A stretch of DNA of 64,000 nucleotides, from NCBI RefSeq assembly GCF_040219615.1, contig NZ_JAVJSE010000017.1:38941-102940 (forward strand). Reading direction: 5' to 3'. The position numbers were made by a program, and so were the translations under genes. Position 1 is the first letter of the stretch. Each line of letters starts with the position of its first letter. A model generated the notes under the pieces. It was given only the letters and a program-made list of their open reading frames with translations. It had not been told where the DNA came from and did no database searches. Positions 44,897-53,416 of this stretch are shown piece after piece. Origin of the DNA: Thalassobaculum_A sp040219615. GTDB taxonomy: Bacteria > Pseudomonadota > Alphaproteobacteria > Thalassobaculales > Thalassobaculaceae.

Positions 44897-45027
44897 CGAT
44901 CAACCGTCGCGATCGCTCGGCCCATAGGTAGGACGAGCGCCGGGCCGCGTCGAGACGGTTGGCCCGGGCCGGGACCGCCGCCAGTATGTCGGGGTGGCCA
45001 CCCCGGCCGACGGTTCGGGAGACCGCC

Positions 45028-45493
45028 ATGCCCGCGCAGCCCTTCCACGGCGCTCTCGCCATCCGCCGGGCGGTCGCGGCCGACCTTCCGGTCCTGGCCG
45101 AGCTGAACGGCCAGTTGCTGGCCGACGAAGGGCATCCATCCCGCGCGCCTCTCCTACGAGCAGCTTCTGGCCCGCCACCGGGGCTGGCTGGACAGCGGCG
45201 ACTGGCGCCAGGAGATCCTGGAGCTGGACGGCCGGGTCGTCGGCTATGTCGCCCATGCGCCGGAGCCGGACGGGGCCGCGATCCACGTCCGGCAGTTCTG
45301 CATCGACAGGGCGTGGCGCGGCGTCGGGCTGGGACGCGCCGGCTTCGCGCTGTTCCTGCGCGAGCGGGTCCCGCCGGGGACCCGCGTCACCCTGGACGTG
45401 CTGGAGAGCAACCCGGTCGGCCAGGCATTCTGGCAGGCACTCGGGTTCCGATCCTTCTTCCGGCGCCTGGAGATCGTCGCGGGCCAGGACTGA
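45028..45493 (+). pseudogene. GNAT acetyltransferase with a frameshift
   Basis: Starts at ATG 45028 (MPAQPFHGALAIRRAVAADL, then LNGQLLADEG) and continues in the next frame from about 45131 (IHPARLSYEQLLARHRGWLD) to TGA 45493. The second part holds FCIDRAWRGVGLGRAGFALF, the acetyl-CoA loop, and NPVGQAFWQALGFRSFFRR, the GNAT end. Joining the frames needs one base removed near GGGC at 45129-45132. Everything else reads as intact, so this is a recent mutation or an assembly error. Confidence 0.75.
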
Positions 45494-45503
45494 CCGCCGG
45501 CGC

Positions 45504-46130
45504 TCAGGCCGCGGCGTCGACGGCCGGGAACGGCTCGCGCCAGGCCGGCAGTTCCTCCAGCCGGGCGTGCCAGCGCGCGACCTCCGGATAGTCGGCGAGC
45601 GGGATGCGGGCGCGCGCCGCGTAGGGCAGCGCGATCGCCACCGCGAAGTCGGCGACCGTCAGGCCGTCGCCGACCAGGAAGCGCCGCCCCTTCAGGTGGT
45701 CGTCGAGGATCCGGGCGTATTTGCGGACATAGCCCATCGCTTCCTCGACCGCCGCCGGGTCCGGCTCGCCGATACCGAAGTCCGCCTTGATCACGTGCTC
45801 GAAATACAGCTCGCCGGTGTAGCGGGTGAAGTGCATCAGGTCCCAGCACAGCCAGCGCATGGCCTCGACCTGCCGGTCGCCGTCGCCCGGCCACAGGTCG
45901 GAGCCGGCGGCCCGGGCCAGGAAGCACATGATGGCGTTCGACTCCCACAGGCTGCCGCCGTCATGGACCAGTACCGGCACCTTCAGGTTCGGGTTCAGGG
46001 CGGCATATTCCGGCGTGCGCTGCTCGCCCTTCTGCAGGTCGACCCGGACGAACTCGACCGGCGATCCCAGGTGGCGCGCGACCGCGCAGGCCTTCCGCGG
46101 CATCAGGGTCTCGGCGTAGTAGAGCTTCAT
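45504..46130 (-). CDS. Glutathione S-transferase family protein
   Basis: 208 residues. N-terminal thioredoxin-like domain (MKLYYAETLMPRKACAVARH, LKVPVLVHDGGSLWESNAI with the cis-proline and the ES motif for the glutathione gamma-glutamyl group), C-terminal helical domain with LVGDGLTVADFAVAIALPYA. Class cannot be fixed. A perfect GTTGATATCAAC palindrome lies 36 bases upstream, a possible repressor site. Confidence 0.9.
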   Translation of the reverse strand: MKLYYAETLMPRKACAVARHLGSPVEFVRVDLQKGEQRTPEYAALNPNLKVPVLVHDGGSLWESNAIMCFLARAAGSDLWPGDGDRQVEAMRWLCWDLMHFTRYTGELYFEHVIKADFGIGEPDPAAVEEAMGYVRKYARILDDHLKGRRFLVGDGLTVADFAVAIALPYAARARIPLADYPEVARWHARLEELPAWREPFPAVDAAA

Positions 46131-46165
46131 GGCGTGCCCCGCTCGGTTCGGTTTCTTGAAAACAT

Positions 46166-46177
46166 GTTGATATCAAC
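46166..46177. promoter_or_regulatory. Palindrome upstream of the GST gene
   Basis: GTTGATATCAAC is a perfect 12-bp palindrome in an AT-rich patch between the GST start (46130) and the small membrane gene. TTGATATCAA-type sites are often bound by MarR-family repressors; no such gene is in the window. Confidence 0.45.
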
Positions 46178-46213
46178 TTGCTTGATCGGGACCGCCTCGT
46201 CAAGACGCACTCG

Positions 46214-46471
46214 CTAGCCTGCCTCCTCGCGGTCGGCCCCGGCGCGTTCCAGCCAATTCAGCAGCCGGCGGCGCAGGACGGGAATGTCGAGCGCCACCAG
46301 GGCGAGGCCGAGCGGCAGCATCCAGAATCCGAGCACCGGCAGGAAGCCGAGGACGCCCCCGACCATCAGCAGCAGCCCGACCACCGACCGCACGCCCGGC
46401 GGCAGGCGCTCGTCGCTCCAACGCGCGGCGTCGCGCAGCGCCGTCATCGGCCGCCGTCCGGCGATCCTCAT
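46214..46471 (-). CDS. Small two-helix membrane protein
   Basis: 85 residues. One hydrophobic hairpin, RSVVGLLLMVGGVLGFLPVL then FWMLPLGLALVALDIPVL, followed by a basic RRRLLNWLE tail. The layout resembles short PGPGW-type or similar uncharacterised alphaproteobacterial membrane proteins. Translated downstream of ATG 46471 with CAGGAGG upstream. No function assigned. Confidence 0.7.
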   Translation of the reverse strand: MRIAGRRPMTALRDAARWSDERLPPGVRSVVGLLLMVGGVLGFLPVLGFWMLPLGLALVALDIPVLRRRLLNWLERAGADREEAG

Positions 46472-46578
46472 CCACTGCCTCCTGTCGAAACGGTCGTGCC
46501 CAGCGGGGCAACCTGGGGTATCCGACCTTGGTTCCGCAACCGCGTTGACGTTTCGACCGGCGCGGCTAGGGTCGCGCC

Positions 46579-47298
46579 ATGACGTCCCCCGTCCTCCGTC
46601 TCAACGGCGCCGAACTGGTCGCCGACCCGCTCGGCGTCCTGCTGTGGCCGGCCCGGCGGACCCTGGTTGTCGCCGACCTGCACCTGGAGAAGGGATCGGG
46701 ATTCGCGCGCCGCGGCGTGCTGCTGCCGCCGTTCGACAGCGCCGCGACGCTGTCCCGGCTGGCCGAGGCGATCGACGCCCATCGCCCGAAGCGCGTCGTC
46801 TGCCTGGGCGACAGCTTCCACGATTCCGGCGCCGGGGACCGGCTGGGCGAGGCCGAGCGCGACCGGCTGCGCGGCCTGACCGAAGGCCTCGACTGGATCT
46901 GGATCGCCGGCAACCACGACCCGGCGCCGCCGGCGGACTGGGGCGGGCGGGTGCTGCCGGACCTGGTAGACGGCCCGCTGCTGTTCCGCCACGAGGCCGC
47001 CGACGGCGCGGTGCCGGGCGAGGTATCGGGCCACTACCACCCGAAGGCCCGGGTCCGGCTGCGGGCGCGCAGCGTGTCCGGCCGCTGCTTCGTCACCGAC
47101 GGCAGGCGGCTGATCCTGCCGTCCTTCGGCGCCTATACCGGTGGCCTCGACGTGCTGCGCCCGGACCTGCGCCGGCTGTTCGCCCGCCGGTTCGAGGTCC
47201 TGCTGCTGGCCGCCGACCGCATCCTGCGGGTGCCGCAGGACCGGCTGGTGAAGCCGGCGCCGGACCTGGCCGGCCCGGACCTGCGCGCGCTCGGGTGA
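46579..47298 (+). CDS. pdeM: Ligase-associated metallophosphoesterase PdeM
   Basis: 239 residues of the calcineurin-like branch found with ATP-dependent ligase, exonuclease and Lhr helicase. Metal-binding motifs: VVADLHLEKGSGFARRG, VVCLGDSFHD, IWIAGNHDP and EVSGHYHPKARV. LPSFGAYTGGLDV near the end is also typical. The helicase partner is the gene ending at 41889; the genes between them are unrelated to repair except the RusA-like pair. Photolyase follows 32 bases later. Confidence 0.92.
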   Translation: MTSPVLRLNGAELVADPLGVLLWPARRTLVVADLHLEKGSGFARRGVLLPPFDSAATLSRLAEAIDAHRPKRVVCLGDSFHDSGAGDRLGEAERDRLRGLTEGLDWIWIAGNHDPAPPADWGGRVLPDLVDGPLLFRHEAADGAVPGEVSGHYHPKARVRLRARSVSGRCFVTDGRRLILPSFGAYTGGLDVLRPDLRRLFARRFEVLLLAADRILRVPQDRLVKPAPDLAGPDLRALG

Positions 47299-47330
47299 TC
47301 CGCCGGCCATCGCCGCCCGTAGACCGCCCG

Positions 47331-48773
47331 ATGACCGAACCCGCCCCCACCCTCGTCTGGTTCCGCCGCGACCTGCGCCTGACCGACAACCCCGCCCTGA
47401 CCGCGGCCCTGGCCCGGGGCCGGCCGGTGATCCCGGTGTTCGTGCTGGACGACGAGGACGCCGGCGCCTGGGCGCCCGGCGGCGCCTCGCGCTGGTGGCT
47501 TCATCACTCGCTCGAATCCCTGGCGGCATCCCTGGAAGCGCGCGGCAGCCGGCTCGTCCTGCGGCGCGGGCCCGCTGCCGCCGCGATCGACCGGCTGGTC
47601 TCCGAGACCGGCGCCGACGCGGTGTACTGGAACCGCCGCTACGAGCCCTGGGCGACGGCGCGCGACGAGACCATCAAGACCGGGCTGAAGCGGCGTGGCA
47701 TCGAGGCCCGCAGCTTCAACGCCGCCCTGCTGTGCGAGCCCTGGGACATCCGGACCGGGGCCGGCGGCCCGTACAAGGTGTTCACGCCGTTCTGGCGGGC
47801 CCTGCGCAGCCGGCTCGACGCCGGCACGCCGGGACCGGCGCCGGATCGCTTGGCGATCCCGGCCGCGGTACCGCGGGGCGACCGCCTGGCGGACTGGGCG
47901 CTCACCCCGCGCCGGCCGGACTGGACCCACGGGCTGCGCGCCGCCTGGGTCCCGGGCGAGACGGCGGCCCTGGGCAGTCTCGACCGGTTCCTCGACGATC
48001 CGGTGCGGCGCTACGCCGCGCGCCGCGACGTCCCCGGCGAGCCCGGCACCTCGCGGCTGTCGCCGCACCTGCATTTCGGCGAGATCGGCCCGCGCCAGGT
48101 CTGGCACGCCGCCACCGTCCGCCACGAAGGCGCCGACACCGGCAAGTTCCTGGCGGAACTCGGCTGGCGCGAGTTCTCCTACCACCTGCTGTATCACTTC
48201 CCCGACCTGCCGCACCGGCCGCTGCGGCCGGAGTTCGCCGACTTCCCCTGGGCCGACGACAGCGCGGGGCTGACGGCCTGGCAGCGCGGCCGCACCGGCT
48301 ATCCGATCGTCGACGCCGGGCTGCGCCAGCTGTGGGAGACCGGCTGGATGCACAACCGCGTCCGCATGGTTGTCGCCTCGTTCCTGATCAAGGACCTGCT
48401 GCTGCCCTGGCAGGCCGGCGCCGCCTGGTTCTGGGACACTCTGGTGGACGCCGACCTGGCCAGCAACTCGGCGTCCTGGCAGTGGGTCGCCGGCTGCGGC
48501 GCCGACGCCGCCCCGTTCTTCCGGGTATTCAACCCGTCCCTGCAGGGCCAGAAATTCGACCCCGGCGGGACCTATGTGCGGCGCTGGGTGCCGGAGCTGG
48601 CCGGCTTGCCGGACGCCGTCGTCCACATGCCGTGGAAGGCGCGCCCGCTGGACCTCGCCGACGCCGGGATCCGGCTCGGCCGTGACTATCCGGTGCCGGT
48701 GGTCGACCATGGCGCGGCGCGCGACCGGGCCCTGGCGGCGTTCAAGGGCCTCCGGGACGGCGCGACGGCGTAG
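47331..48773 (+). CDS. phrB: Deoxyribodipyrimidine photolyase
   Basis: 480 residues from ATG 47331, class I CPD photolyase size. Light-driven repair of pyrimidine dimers with FAD. Seen: TLVWFRRDLRLTDNPALTAAL at the N-terminal alpha/beta domain, then TSRLSPHLHFGEIGPRQVW, ELGWREFSYHLLYHFP, TGYPIVDAGLRQLWETGWMHNRVRM and SWQWVAGCGADAAPFFRVFNP for FAD and DNA binding. The three electron-transfer tryptophans lie within the last two blocks. Adjacent to pdeM, likely one repair operon. Confidence 0.95.
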   Translation: MTEPAPTLVWFRRDLRLTDNPALTAALARGRPVIPVFVLDDEDAGAWAPGGASRWWLHHSLESLAASLEARGSRLVLRRGPAAAAIDRLVSETGADAVYWNRRYEPWATARDETIKTGLKRRGIEARSFNAALLCEPWDIRTGAGGPYKVFTPFWRALRSRLDAGTPGPAPDRLAIPAAVPRGDRLADWALTPRRPDWTHGLRAAWVPGETAALGSLDRFLDDPVRRYAARRDVPGEPGTSRLSPHLHFGEIGPRQVWHAATVRHEGADTGKFLAELGWREFSYHLLYHFPDLPHRPLRPEFADFPWADDSAGLTAWQRGRTGYPIVDAGLRQLWETGWMHNRVRMVVASFLIKDLLLPWQAGAAWFWDTLVDADLASNSASWQWVAGCGADAAPFFRVFNPSLQGQKFDPGGTYVRRWVPELAGLPDAVVHMPWKARPLDLADAGIRLGRDYPVPVVDHGAARDRALAAFKGLRDGATA

Positions 48774-48782
48774 TGCCGCCCG

Positions 48783-49598
48783 TCAGGTCGACAGGTCGAT
48801 GCCTTGCCCGCGCGCCGGATCGGCGAAGTCCAGCGCGAGGGCGCCCAGCTCGGCGATGTAGCCGTCGAGCTCCCGGACCGCCTTGTGGCGCTCCCTCGCC
48901 GCCTCCGGGTCGATCAGGGCCTCCATCCGCTCCGCCTGGCTGACGGTGTCGCGCATCTTCTTCAGGATCTCGGCCGCATATTTCAGCAGGGCCCTGGTAC
49001 CGCCGCGGCCGGCATCGCCGGACTCTTCGCGCGGCGCGGCACCCTGCTCCAGCCCGGCATCGGACGGCGCGGTGTCTCCCGATGCCGCCGTGGCGTCGCC
49101 GGCCGACGACGTCTTCTCGTCCGTCGCAAGGTCCGATCGGCCTTCCGCCGCCTCCGCCTCGGTTTCGCCCGGTCGCCCTCCGCCGGCATCCGTGTCAGCG
49201 GCCGACGGCGTCGCGGCTGCAGCCGCCGGCGCCGGCGGCACCGCGACCGCCGGCACGCCGCGCCGGGCGGCCGCCGGCAGGGCGCGCTCGGCGTCGGCCA
49301 GCGCCCGCGCCACCTTGGCGATCTCCCGGGCGAGCGACTGCAGGGCGTCGGCGTTGCTGCGCAGGTCGCCGACCCCGTTCAGCTTGCGGGCGACCTCCAG
49401 CAGTCGCTGCAGATCGCGGGCCAGCGCGTCGCGTCGCGCGGTCCGGGACTTGCCGGCCGCCTCGCCGGCGCCCGCCAGGGACCGGGACGTCCCGGTGTCG
49501 GTAGGTGCCCGCTCGATCGTCGGCCCGGCGCCGGTGGCGGGCATGCGCTTCGGGACGGGCGCCGGGACGCCCGCGAGCGGCGTATTCGAGACGAGCAT
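48783..49598 (-). CDS. Hypothetical protein, Ala/Pro-rich with two helical blocks
   Basis: 271 residues, not recognised. Residues 1-55 look disordered; 56-110 form a charged helix (LARDLQRLLEVARKLNGVGD, LAREIAKVARALADAERAL); 110-195 is low-complexity Ala/Pro/Gly/Ser; 200-265 is helical again (LLKYAAEILKKMRDTVSQAE, REHKAVRELDGY-like region). No signal peptide or membrane segment. Convergent with photolyase, divergent from zur. Base composition and strong codon bias argue it is a real gene. Confidence 0.6.
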   Translation of the reverse strand: MLVSNTPLAGVPAPVPKRMPATGAGPTIERAPTDTGTSRSLAGAGEAAGKSRTARRDALARDLQRLLEVARKLNGVGDLRSNADALQSLAREIAKVARALADAERALPAAARRGVPAVAVPPAPAAAAATPSAADTDAGGGRPGETEAEAAEGRSDLATDEKTSSAGDATAASGDTAPSDAGLEQGAAPREESGDAGRGGTRALLKYAAEILKKMRDTVSQAERMEALIDPEAARERHKAVRELDGYIAELGALALDFADPARGQGIDLST

Positions 49599-49739
49599 GG
49601 CCCAACCTCCAACCGACCTTCTGTCGGCAGCATCAGCTTGCGACCGGCCGCGACCGCCGGCAAGGGCATCCGCACCGGGCGGGTTGGCAGGCGGCCGCCG
49701 AACTCTGATATACCGGGGGCATCAGCCGACGGAGACCGC

Positions 49740-50285
49740 ATGGCCGACGCCGAACGCTTCACCGGAGACGAGCACGACCACGATCACTGCGTGGCCGACG
49801 CCCTGGCCGCTGCCGAGGTGGTGTGCCGGCAGCGCGGCGCCCGGCTGACCGACCTGCGCCGGCAGGTGCTGGAGCTGATCTGGGAGAGCCACGCGCCGAT
49901 TGGCGCCTACGAGCTGATCGACAAGCTGTCGCGGGCCCGCGAGAGCGACGGCGAAGGCGGACGGGTGGCGCCGCCGACGGTCTACCGGGCGCTCGAGTTC
50001 CTGATCGAGCAGGGACTGGTGCACCGGATCGAGAGCCGCAACGCCTTCGTCGGCTGCGCCCAGCCCGAGCACCCGCACCGCGGCTACTTCCTGATCTGCG
50101 AAACCTGCGGGGTTGCCCACGAGCTCGGCGGCGGGGCGCTCGATGCCAACCTGCGCGCCACCGCCCGCGACATGGGTTTCGAGATCCGCCGCATCACCAT
50201 CGAGGTGGCCGGCCGCTGCCCGGCCTGCTGCCGGGCCGGCACCGACGCCCGGCCCCGACCGCCCCACGCCGGAGAACACGCATGA
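49740..50285 (+). CDS. zur: Fur-family zinc regulator Zur
   Basis: 181 residues from ATG 49740. N-terminal His-rich stretch DEHDHDHCVADAL, winged helix with LTDLRRQVLELIWESHAPIGAYELIDKL and APPTVYRALEFLIEQGLVHR, then the dimer domain with FLICETCG and RCPACC, the paired Cys-x2-Cys zinc sites of the family. Zur rather than Fur is chosen because the gene overlaps a CobW-type metallochaperone by 4 bases (ATGA), a typical zinc-limitation pair. No clear Zur box is visible upstream. Confidence 0.88.
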   Translation: MADAERFTGDEHDHDHCVADALAAAEVVCRQRGARLTDLRRQVLELIWESHAPIGAYELIDKLSRARESDGEGGRVAPPTVYRALEFLIEQGLVHRIESRNAFVGCAQPEHPHRGYFLICETCGVAHELGGGALDANLRATARDMGFEIRRITIEVAGRCPACCRAGTDARPRPPHAGEHA

Positions 50286-51427
50286 CCGATGACGCCGCCC
50301 CCTCCCCGCTCGACCGCATGCCGGTCTCGATCCTCACCGGGTTCCTCGGCAGCGGGAAGACCACGCTGCTGAAGGCGCTGCTGGCGCATCCCGGCATGAA
50401 CCGGGTCGCGGTGATCATCAACGAGTTCGGCGAGATCGGCCTGGATCACAGCCTGATCGAGAAGATCGAGGAGGACGCGGTCCTGCTGAATTCCGGCTGC
50501 CTGTGCTGCACCGTGCGCGGCGACCTGCTGGACACCCTGAAGTCGCTGTACAAGCGCCGCGCCAAGGGCGAGGTCGCGCCGTTCGACCGCATCGTCATCG
50601 AGACCACCGGCCTGGCCGATCCGGCGCCGATCCTGCACACCATGATGTCGGACGGCTTCCTGGTGACCCGCTTCACCCTTGACGGGGTGATCGCGGTGGT
50701 CGACGCGGTGAACGCGCCCTGGCAGCTCGACCAGCAGTTCGAGAGCGTCAAGCAGGTGGCGGTCGCCGACCGCATCGTGCTGAGCAAGACCGACCTGGTC
50801 CCGGACGGCGCGACCGCCGCGCTCGAGCAGCGGCTCTACGCGATCAACCCGGCCGCGCCGATCCTGCGTGCGGTCAACGGCGCGATCGAGCCGGCCGCGC
50901 TGTTCGACGCCGGGCTGTACAACCCGATGACCAAGTCGAGCGACGTGCAGCGCTGGCTGAAGGAGGAGGCCTACCGGGACACCGAGGGCCACGTCTATCA
51001 CCGCCCGCACGAGCACGGTCATGAGCATGCCCATGGGCACGGGCATGACCACGGGCATGACCACGGGCACGGGCACCACGACCACGGCCATCACCACCAC
51101 GACGTCAACCGCCACGACGACCACATCCGGGCGTTCTGCCTGACCTTCGACGAGCCGTTCGCCTGGAACGCCATCGCCCCGGCGCTCGACATGCTGGTCC
51201 AGAGCCACGGCCTGAACATCCTGCGCATGAAGGGCATCCTGAACGTCAAGGAGGTCGACCAGCCGGTGGTGGTGCACGCCGTCCAGCACCTGTTCCACCC
51301 GCCGGCCAAGCTCGACGCCTGGCCGGACGACGACCGCCGCTCCAAGCTGGTGATCATCGCCCGTGACCTGGAGAAGGACGCCATCGAGCGCATCCTGAAC
51401 TCCTACCTGGCGCTGGAGTTCGCATAA
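50282..51427 (+). CDS. CobW/COG0523-family GTPase, probable zinc metallochaperone
   Basis: 381 residues. G3E GTPase: Walker A TGFLGSGKTTLLK, NEFGEIGLDHSL, the metal-binding CXCC in NSGCLCCTVRGD, ETTGLADPAP, and SKTD for guanine specificity. Residues about 240-280 form a His-rich tract (EHGHEHAHGHGHDHGHDHGH onward). C-terminal CobW_C domain: ILRMKGILNVKEVDQPVVVHAVQHLFHPP. Overlap with zur supports a role in delivering zinc to an essential enzyme under deficiency. Confidence 0.93.
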   Translation: MTDDAAPSPLDRMPVSILTGFLGSGKTTLLKALLAHPGMNRVAVIINEFGEIGLDHSLIEKIEEDAVLLNSGCLCCTVRGDLLDTLKSLYKRRAKGEVAPFDRIVIETTGLADPAPILHTMMSDGFLVTRFTLDGVIAVVDAVNAPWQLDQQFESVKQVAVADRIVLSKTDLVPDGATAALEQRLYAINPAAPILRAVNGAIEPAALFDAGLYNPMTKSSDVQRWLKEEAYRDTEGHVYHRPHEHGHEHAHGHGHDHGHDHGHGHHDHGHHHHDVNRHDDHIRAFCLTFDEPFAWNAIAPALDMLVQSHGLNILRMKGILNVKEVDQPVVVHAVQHLFHPPAKLDAWPDDDRRSKLVIIARDLEKDAIERILNSYLALEFA

Positions 51428-51435
51428 GGAAACAT

Positions 51436-51583
51436 GCGGGTCGTTCCATGGGTTCCGGCTCCGTCCCGCCGCGGCGGGTCGGTCCGGAATGACGACCAGT
51501 ATTGAGGGTTGGAGACAGCACCCCTTCCTCACCGTCATTCCGGACGGACGCGCCGCCCCGGCGCGGCTGAGCCGGAACCCACC
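51436..51583. repeat. Nested palindromic repeat, copy G
   Basis: Outer arms from 51449 (TGGGTTCCGGCTC) and 51569-51583 (GAGCCGGAACCCACC); inner GTCCGGAATGACG (from 51482) and CGTCATTCCGGAC (ending 51544). It starts 9 bases after the CobW stop and could end the zur-cobW transcript. Confidence 0.85.
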
Positions 51584-51681
51584 GACTGCCTCGAGCACCT
51601 TCGGAATTGCACAGCAAACGCCGGGACGCCGCCGCGCCCGCCGGCACCTAGCTTCCCTCCATCGCAACGATGGAGGCCGCC

Positions 51682-52149
51682 ATGGATTTCCGCATCACCG
51701 GGTTGTCGCCCGAGCCGTTCCGCCATCTGTACGGCCTGTCCGACGCCGCCCTGGCCGGGCACGGCGCCCGGCGCTACGTGGCCGACAGCAAGCCGGGCTT
51801 CCCGGATCGCGTCGAGCTGCGCGACGCCGAGCCGGGTGAGAGCCTGCTGCTGGTCAACCACACCCACCAGCCGGCCGACACGCCGTACCGCTCGAGCCAT
51901 GCGATCTTCGTGCTGGAGGGAGCCGAGTCGACCTACGACCGGGTCAACGAGGTACCGGAGGCCCTGAAGCTCCGGCCGATCTCGCTGCGCGCCTTCGACG
52001 CCGGGCACATGATCGTCGCCGCCGACCTGGCCCAGGGCGACGAGGTCGAGGTGCTGATCCGGCGCTACCTGGCCGACCCGGCGACCGCCTACCTGCACGC
52101 CCACTACGCCACGCGCGGCTGCTACGCCGCCCGTGTGACCCGCGCCTGA
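51682..52149 (+). CDS. DUF1203 domain protein
   Basis: 155 residues from ATG 51682, which has TGGAGG at proper spacing; ATG 51670 is a weaker alternative. DUF1203 landmarks: MDFRITGLSPEPFRHLYGLS, PGFPDRVELRDAEPGESLLL, NHTHQPADTPYRSSHAIFV and YLHAHYATRGCYAARV. Function unknown. Lies 27 bases upstream of an MFS transporter, likely coexpressed. Confidence 0.88.
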   Translation: MDFRITGLSPEPFRHLYGLSDAALAGHGARRYVADSKPGFPDRVELRDAEPGESLLLVNHTHQPADTPYRSSHAIFVLEGAESTYDRVNEVPEALKLRPISLRAFDAGHMIVAADLAQGDEVEVLIRRYLADPATAYLHAHYATRGCYAARVTRA

Positions 52150-52176
52150 CCGTCGAGCCCCGGACGAGATCCCGCC

Positions 52177-53415
52177 ATGTCGACCACCGCCGCGCGGCTG
52201 CCCGCCGCCTTCCACCGCCTCGCCTGGTCCAACCTGACCGCCCAGTCGGCCGAGCAGGTGGCGCTCGCCGCCGCCCCGCTGGTCGCGGTGCTGGCGCTCG
52301 GTGCCGACGCCGCCGAGACCGGCCTGCTGCAGACCGCGCTGACCCTGCCGTTCCTGCTACTGGCGGTCCCGGCCGGGGTGCTGGCCGACCGGATGTCGCG
52401 GCGCGGCCTGATGGCCGGGGCCGAGGCGATGCGGGCCGCCGCCCTGCTGGCGATCCTGCTGCTGATCCTGACCGGGACCGTCTCCTGGCCGCTGCTGGCC
52501 CTGCTCGGCTTCCTGGCGACCTGCGGGACCGTCGCCTACAGCGTCGCCGCCCCGGCGATCGTGCCGGCCCTGGTGCCGCGCGACCGGCTGGCCCCGGCGA
52601 ACGCCCGGCTCGAGCTGGCCCGCACCCTGGCCTTCACGGCCGGACCGGCCGTCGGCGGCGTGCTGGTCGGCTGGACCGGCGCCGGCGCCGCCTTCGGAGC
52701 GGCAGCCGCGCTGTCGCTGCTGGCCGCCTTCCTGCTGGCCGGGCTGCGGGAGCCGCCGCGGACCGCGGCACCGCGCCGGCGCTGGCGCTGGCGGCAGGAG
52801 ATCGCCGAGGGGGCATCCTTCGTGGCCCGCCACCCGCTGCTGCGCCCGGTGCTGATCACCCAGTTCGTCTTCAACACCGCCTACTTCGTCATCATGGCGG
52901 TGTTCGTGCCCTATGCGGTCCGCCACCTCGGCATGACCGCCTCCGGCATCGGCGCGGTGCTGGGGCTGTACGGCGCCGGCATGCTGGTCGGCGCCGTGCT
53001 GGCCCCGGCGGTGATGCGCCGGCTGGCCTTCGGGACGGTGATCGCGGTCGGGCCGGTCACCGGCCTCGTCGCCTCGCTGGTAATGGCCCTGACGATCTGG
53101 GCGTCGACCCCGGCGCTCGCCGGGCTGAGCTTCTTCCTGCTCGGGCTCGGGCCGATCCTGTGGGTGATCAGCACCACCACCCTGCGCCAGGCGGTGACCC
53201 CCCAGGGCCTGCTCGGCCGGGTCTCGTCGTTCAGCGTGCTGGCCCAGGGCTCGCGCCCGCTCGGCGCGGCGCTGGGGGCCGCGGTCGCGGCGCTGTCCGG
53301 TGCCGAGGCCTGCCTGCTGCTGGCGGTCGGCGGGTTCCTGGTCCAGGCCCTGGTGATCCTGGCTTCGCCGGCGGTGCGGCTGGTCCTCCAGCCGGAACCG
53401 GCGGTGGCGGGCTGA
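52177..53415 (+). CDS. MFS transporter, EntS-like drug/siderophore exporter group
   Basis: 412 residues with 12 hydrophobic stretches. Opening FHRLAWSNLTAQSAEQVALAAAPLVAV and the loop GVLADRMSRRGLMAGAEAMR (MFS motif A) match the MFS_3 group; central basic loop PRRRWRWRQEIAEGASFVAR links the halves. Exports of small drugs or siderophores are typical; the substrate here is not identified. Its stop is 1 base from the convergent AEC gene. Confidence 0.88.
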   Translation: MSTTAARLPAAFHRLAWSNLTAQSAEQVALAAAPLVAVLALGADAAETGLLQTALTLPFLLLAVPAGVLADRMSRRGLMAGAEAMRAAALLAILLLILTGTVSWPLLALLGFLATCGTVAYSVAAPAIVPALVPRDRLAPANARLELARTLAFTAGPAVGGVLVGWTGAGAAFGAAAALSLLAAFLLAGLREPPRTAAPRRRWRWRQEIAEGASFVARHPLLRPVLITQFVFNTAYFVIMAVFVPYAVRHLGMTASGIGAVLGLYGAGMLVGAVLAPAVMRRLAFGTVIAVGPVTGLVASLVMALTIWASTPALAGLSFFLLGLGPILWVISTTTLRQAVTPQGLLGRVSSFSVLAQGSRPLGAALGAAVAALSGAEACLLLAVGGFLVQALVILASPAVRLVLQPEPAVAG

Positions 53416-53416
53416 G

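Noticed and set aside
49700..49739. Zur box upstream of zur
   Set aside because: CTGATATACC near 49706 is AT-rich but lacks a convincing inverted repeat matching the usual Zur site.
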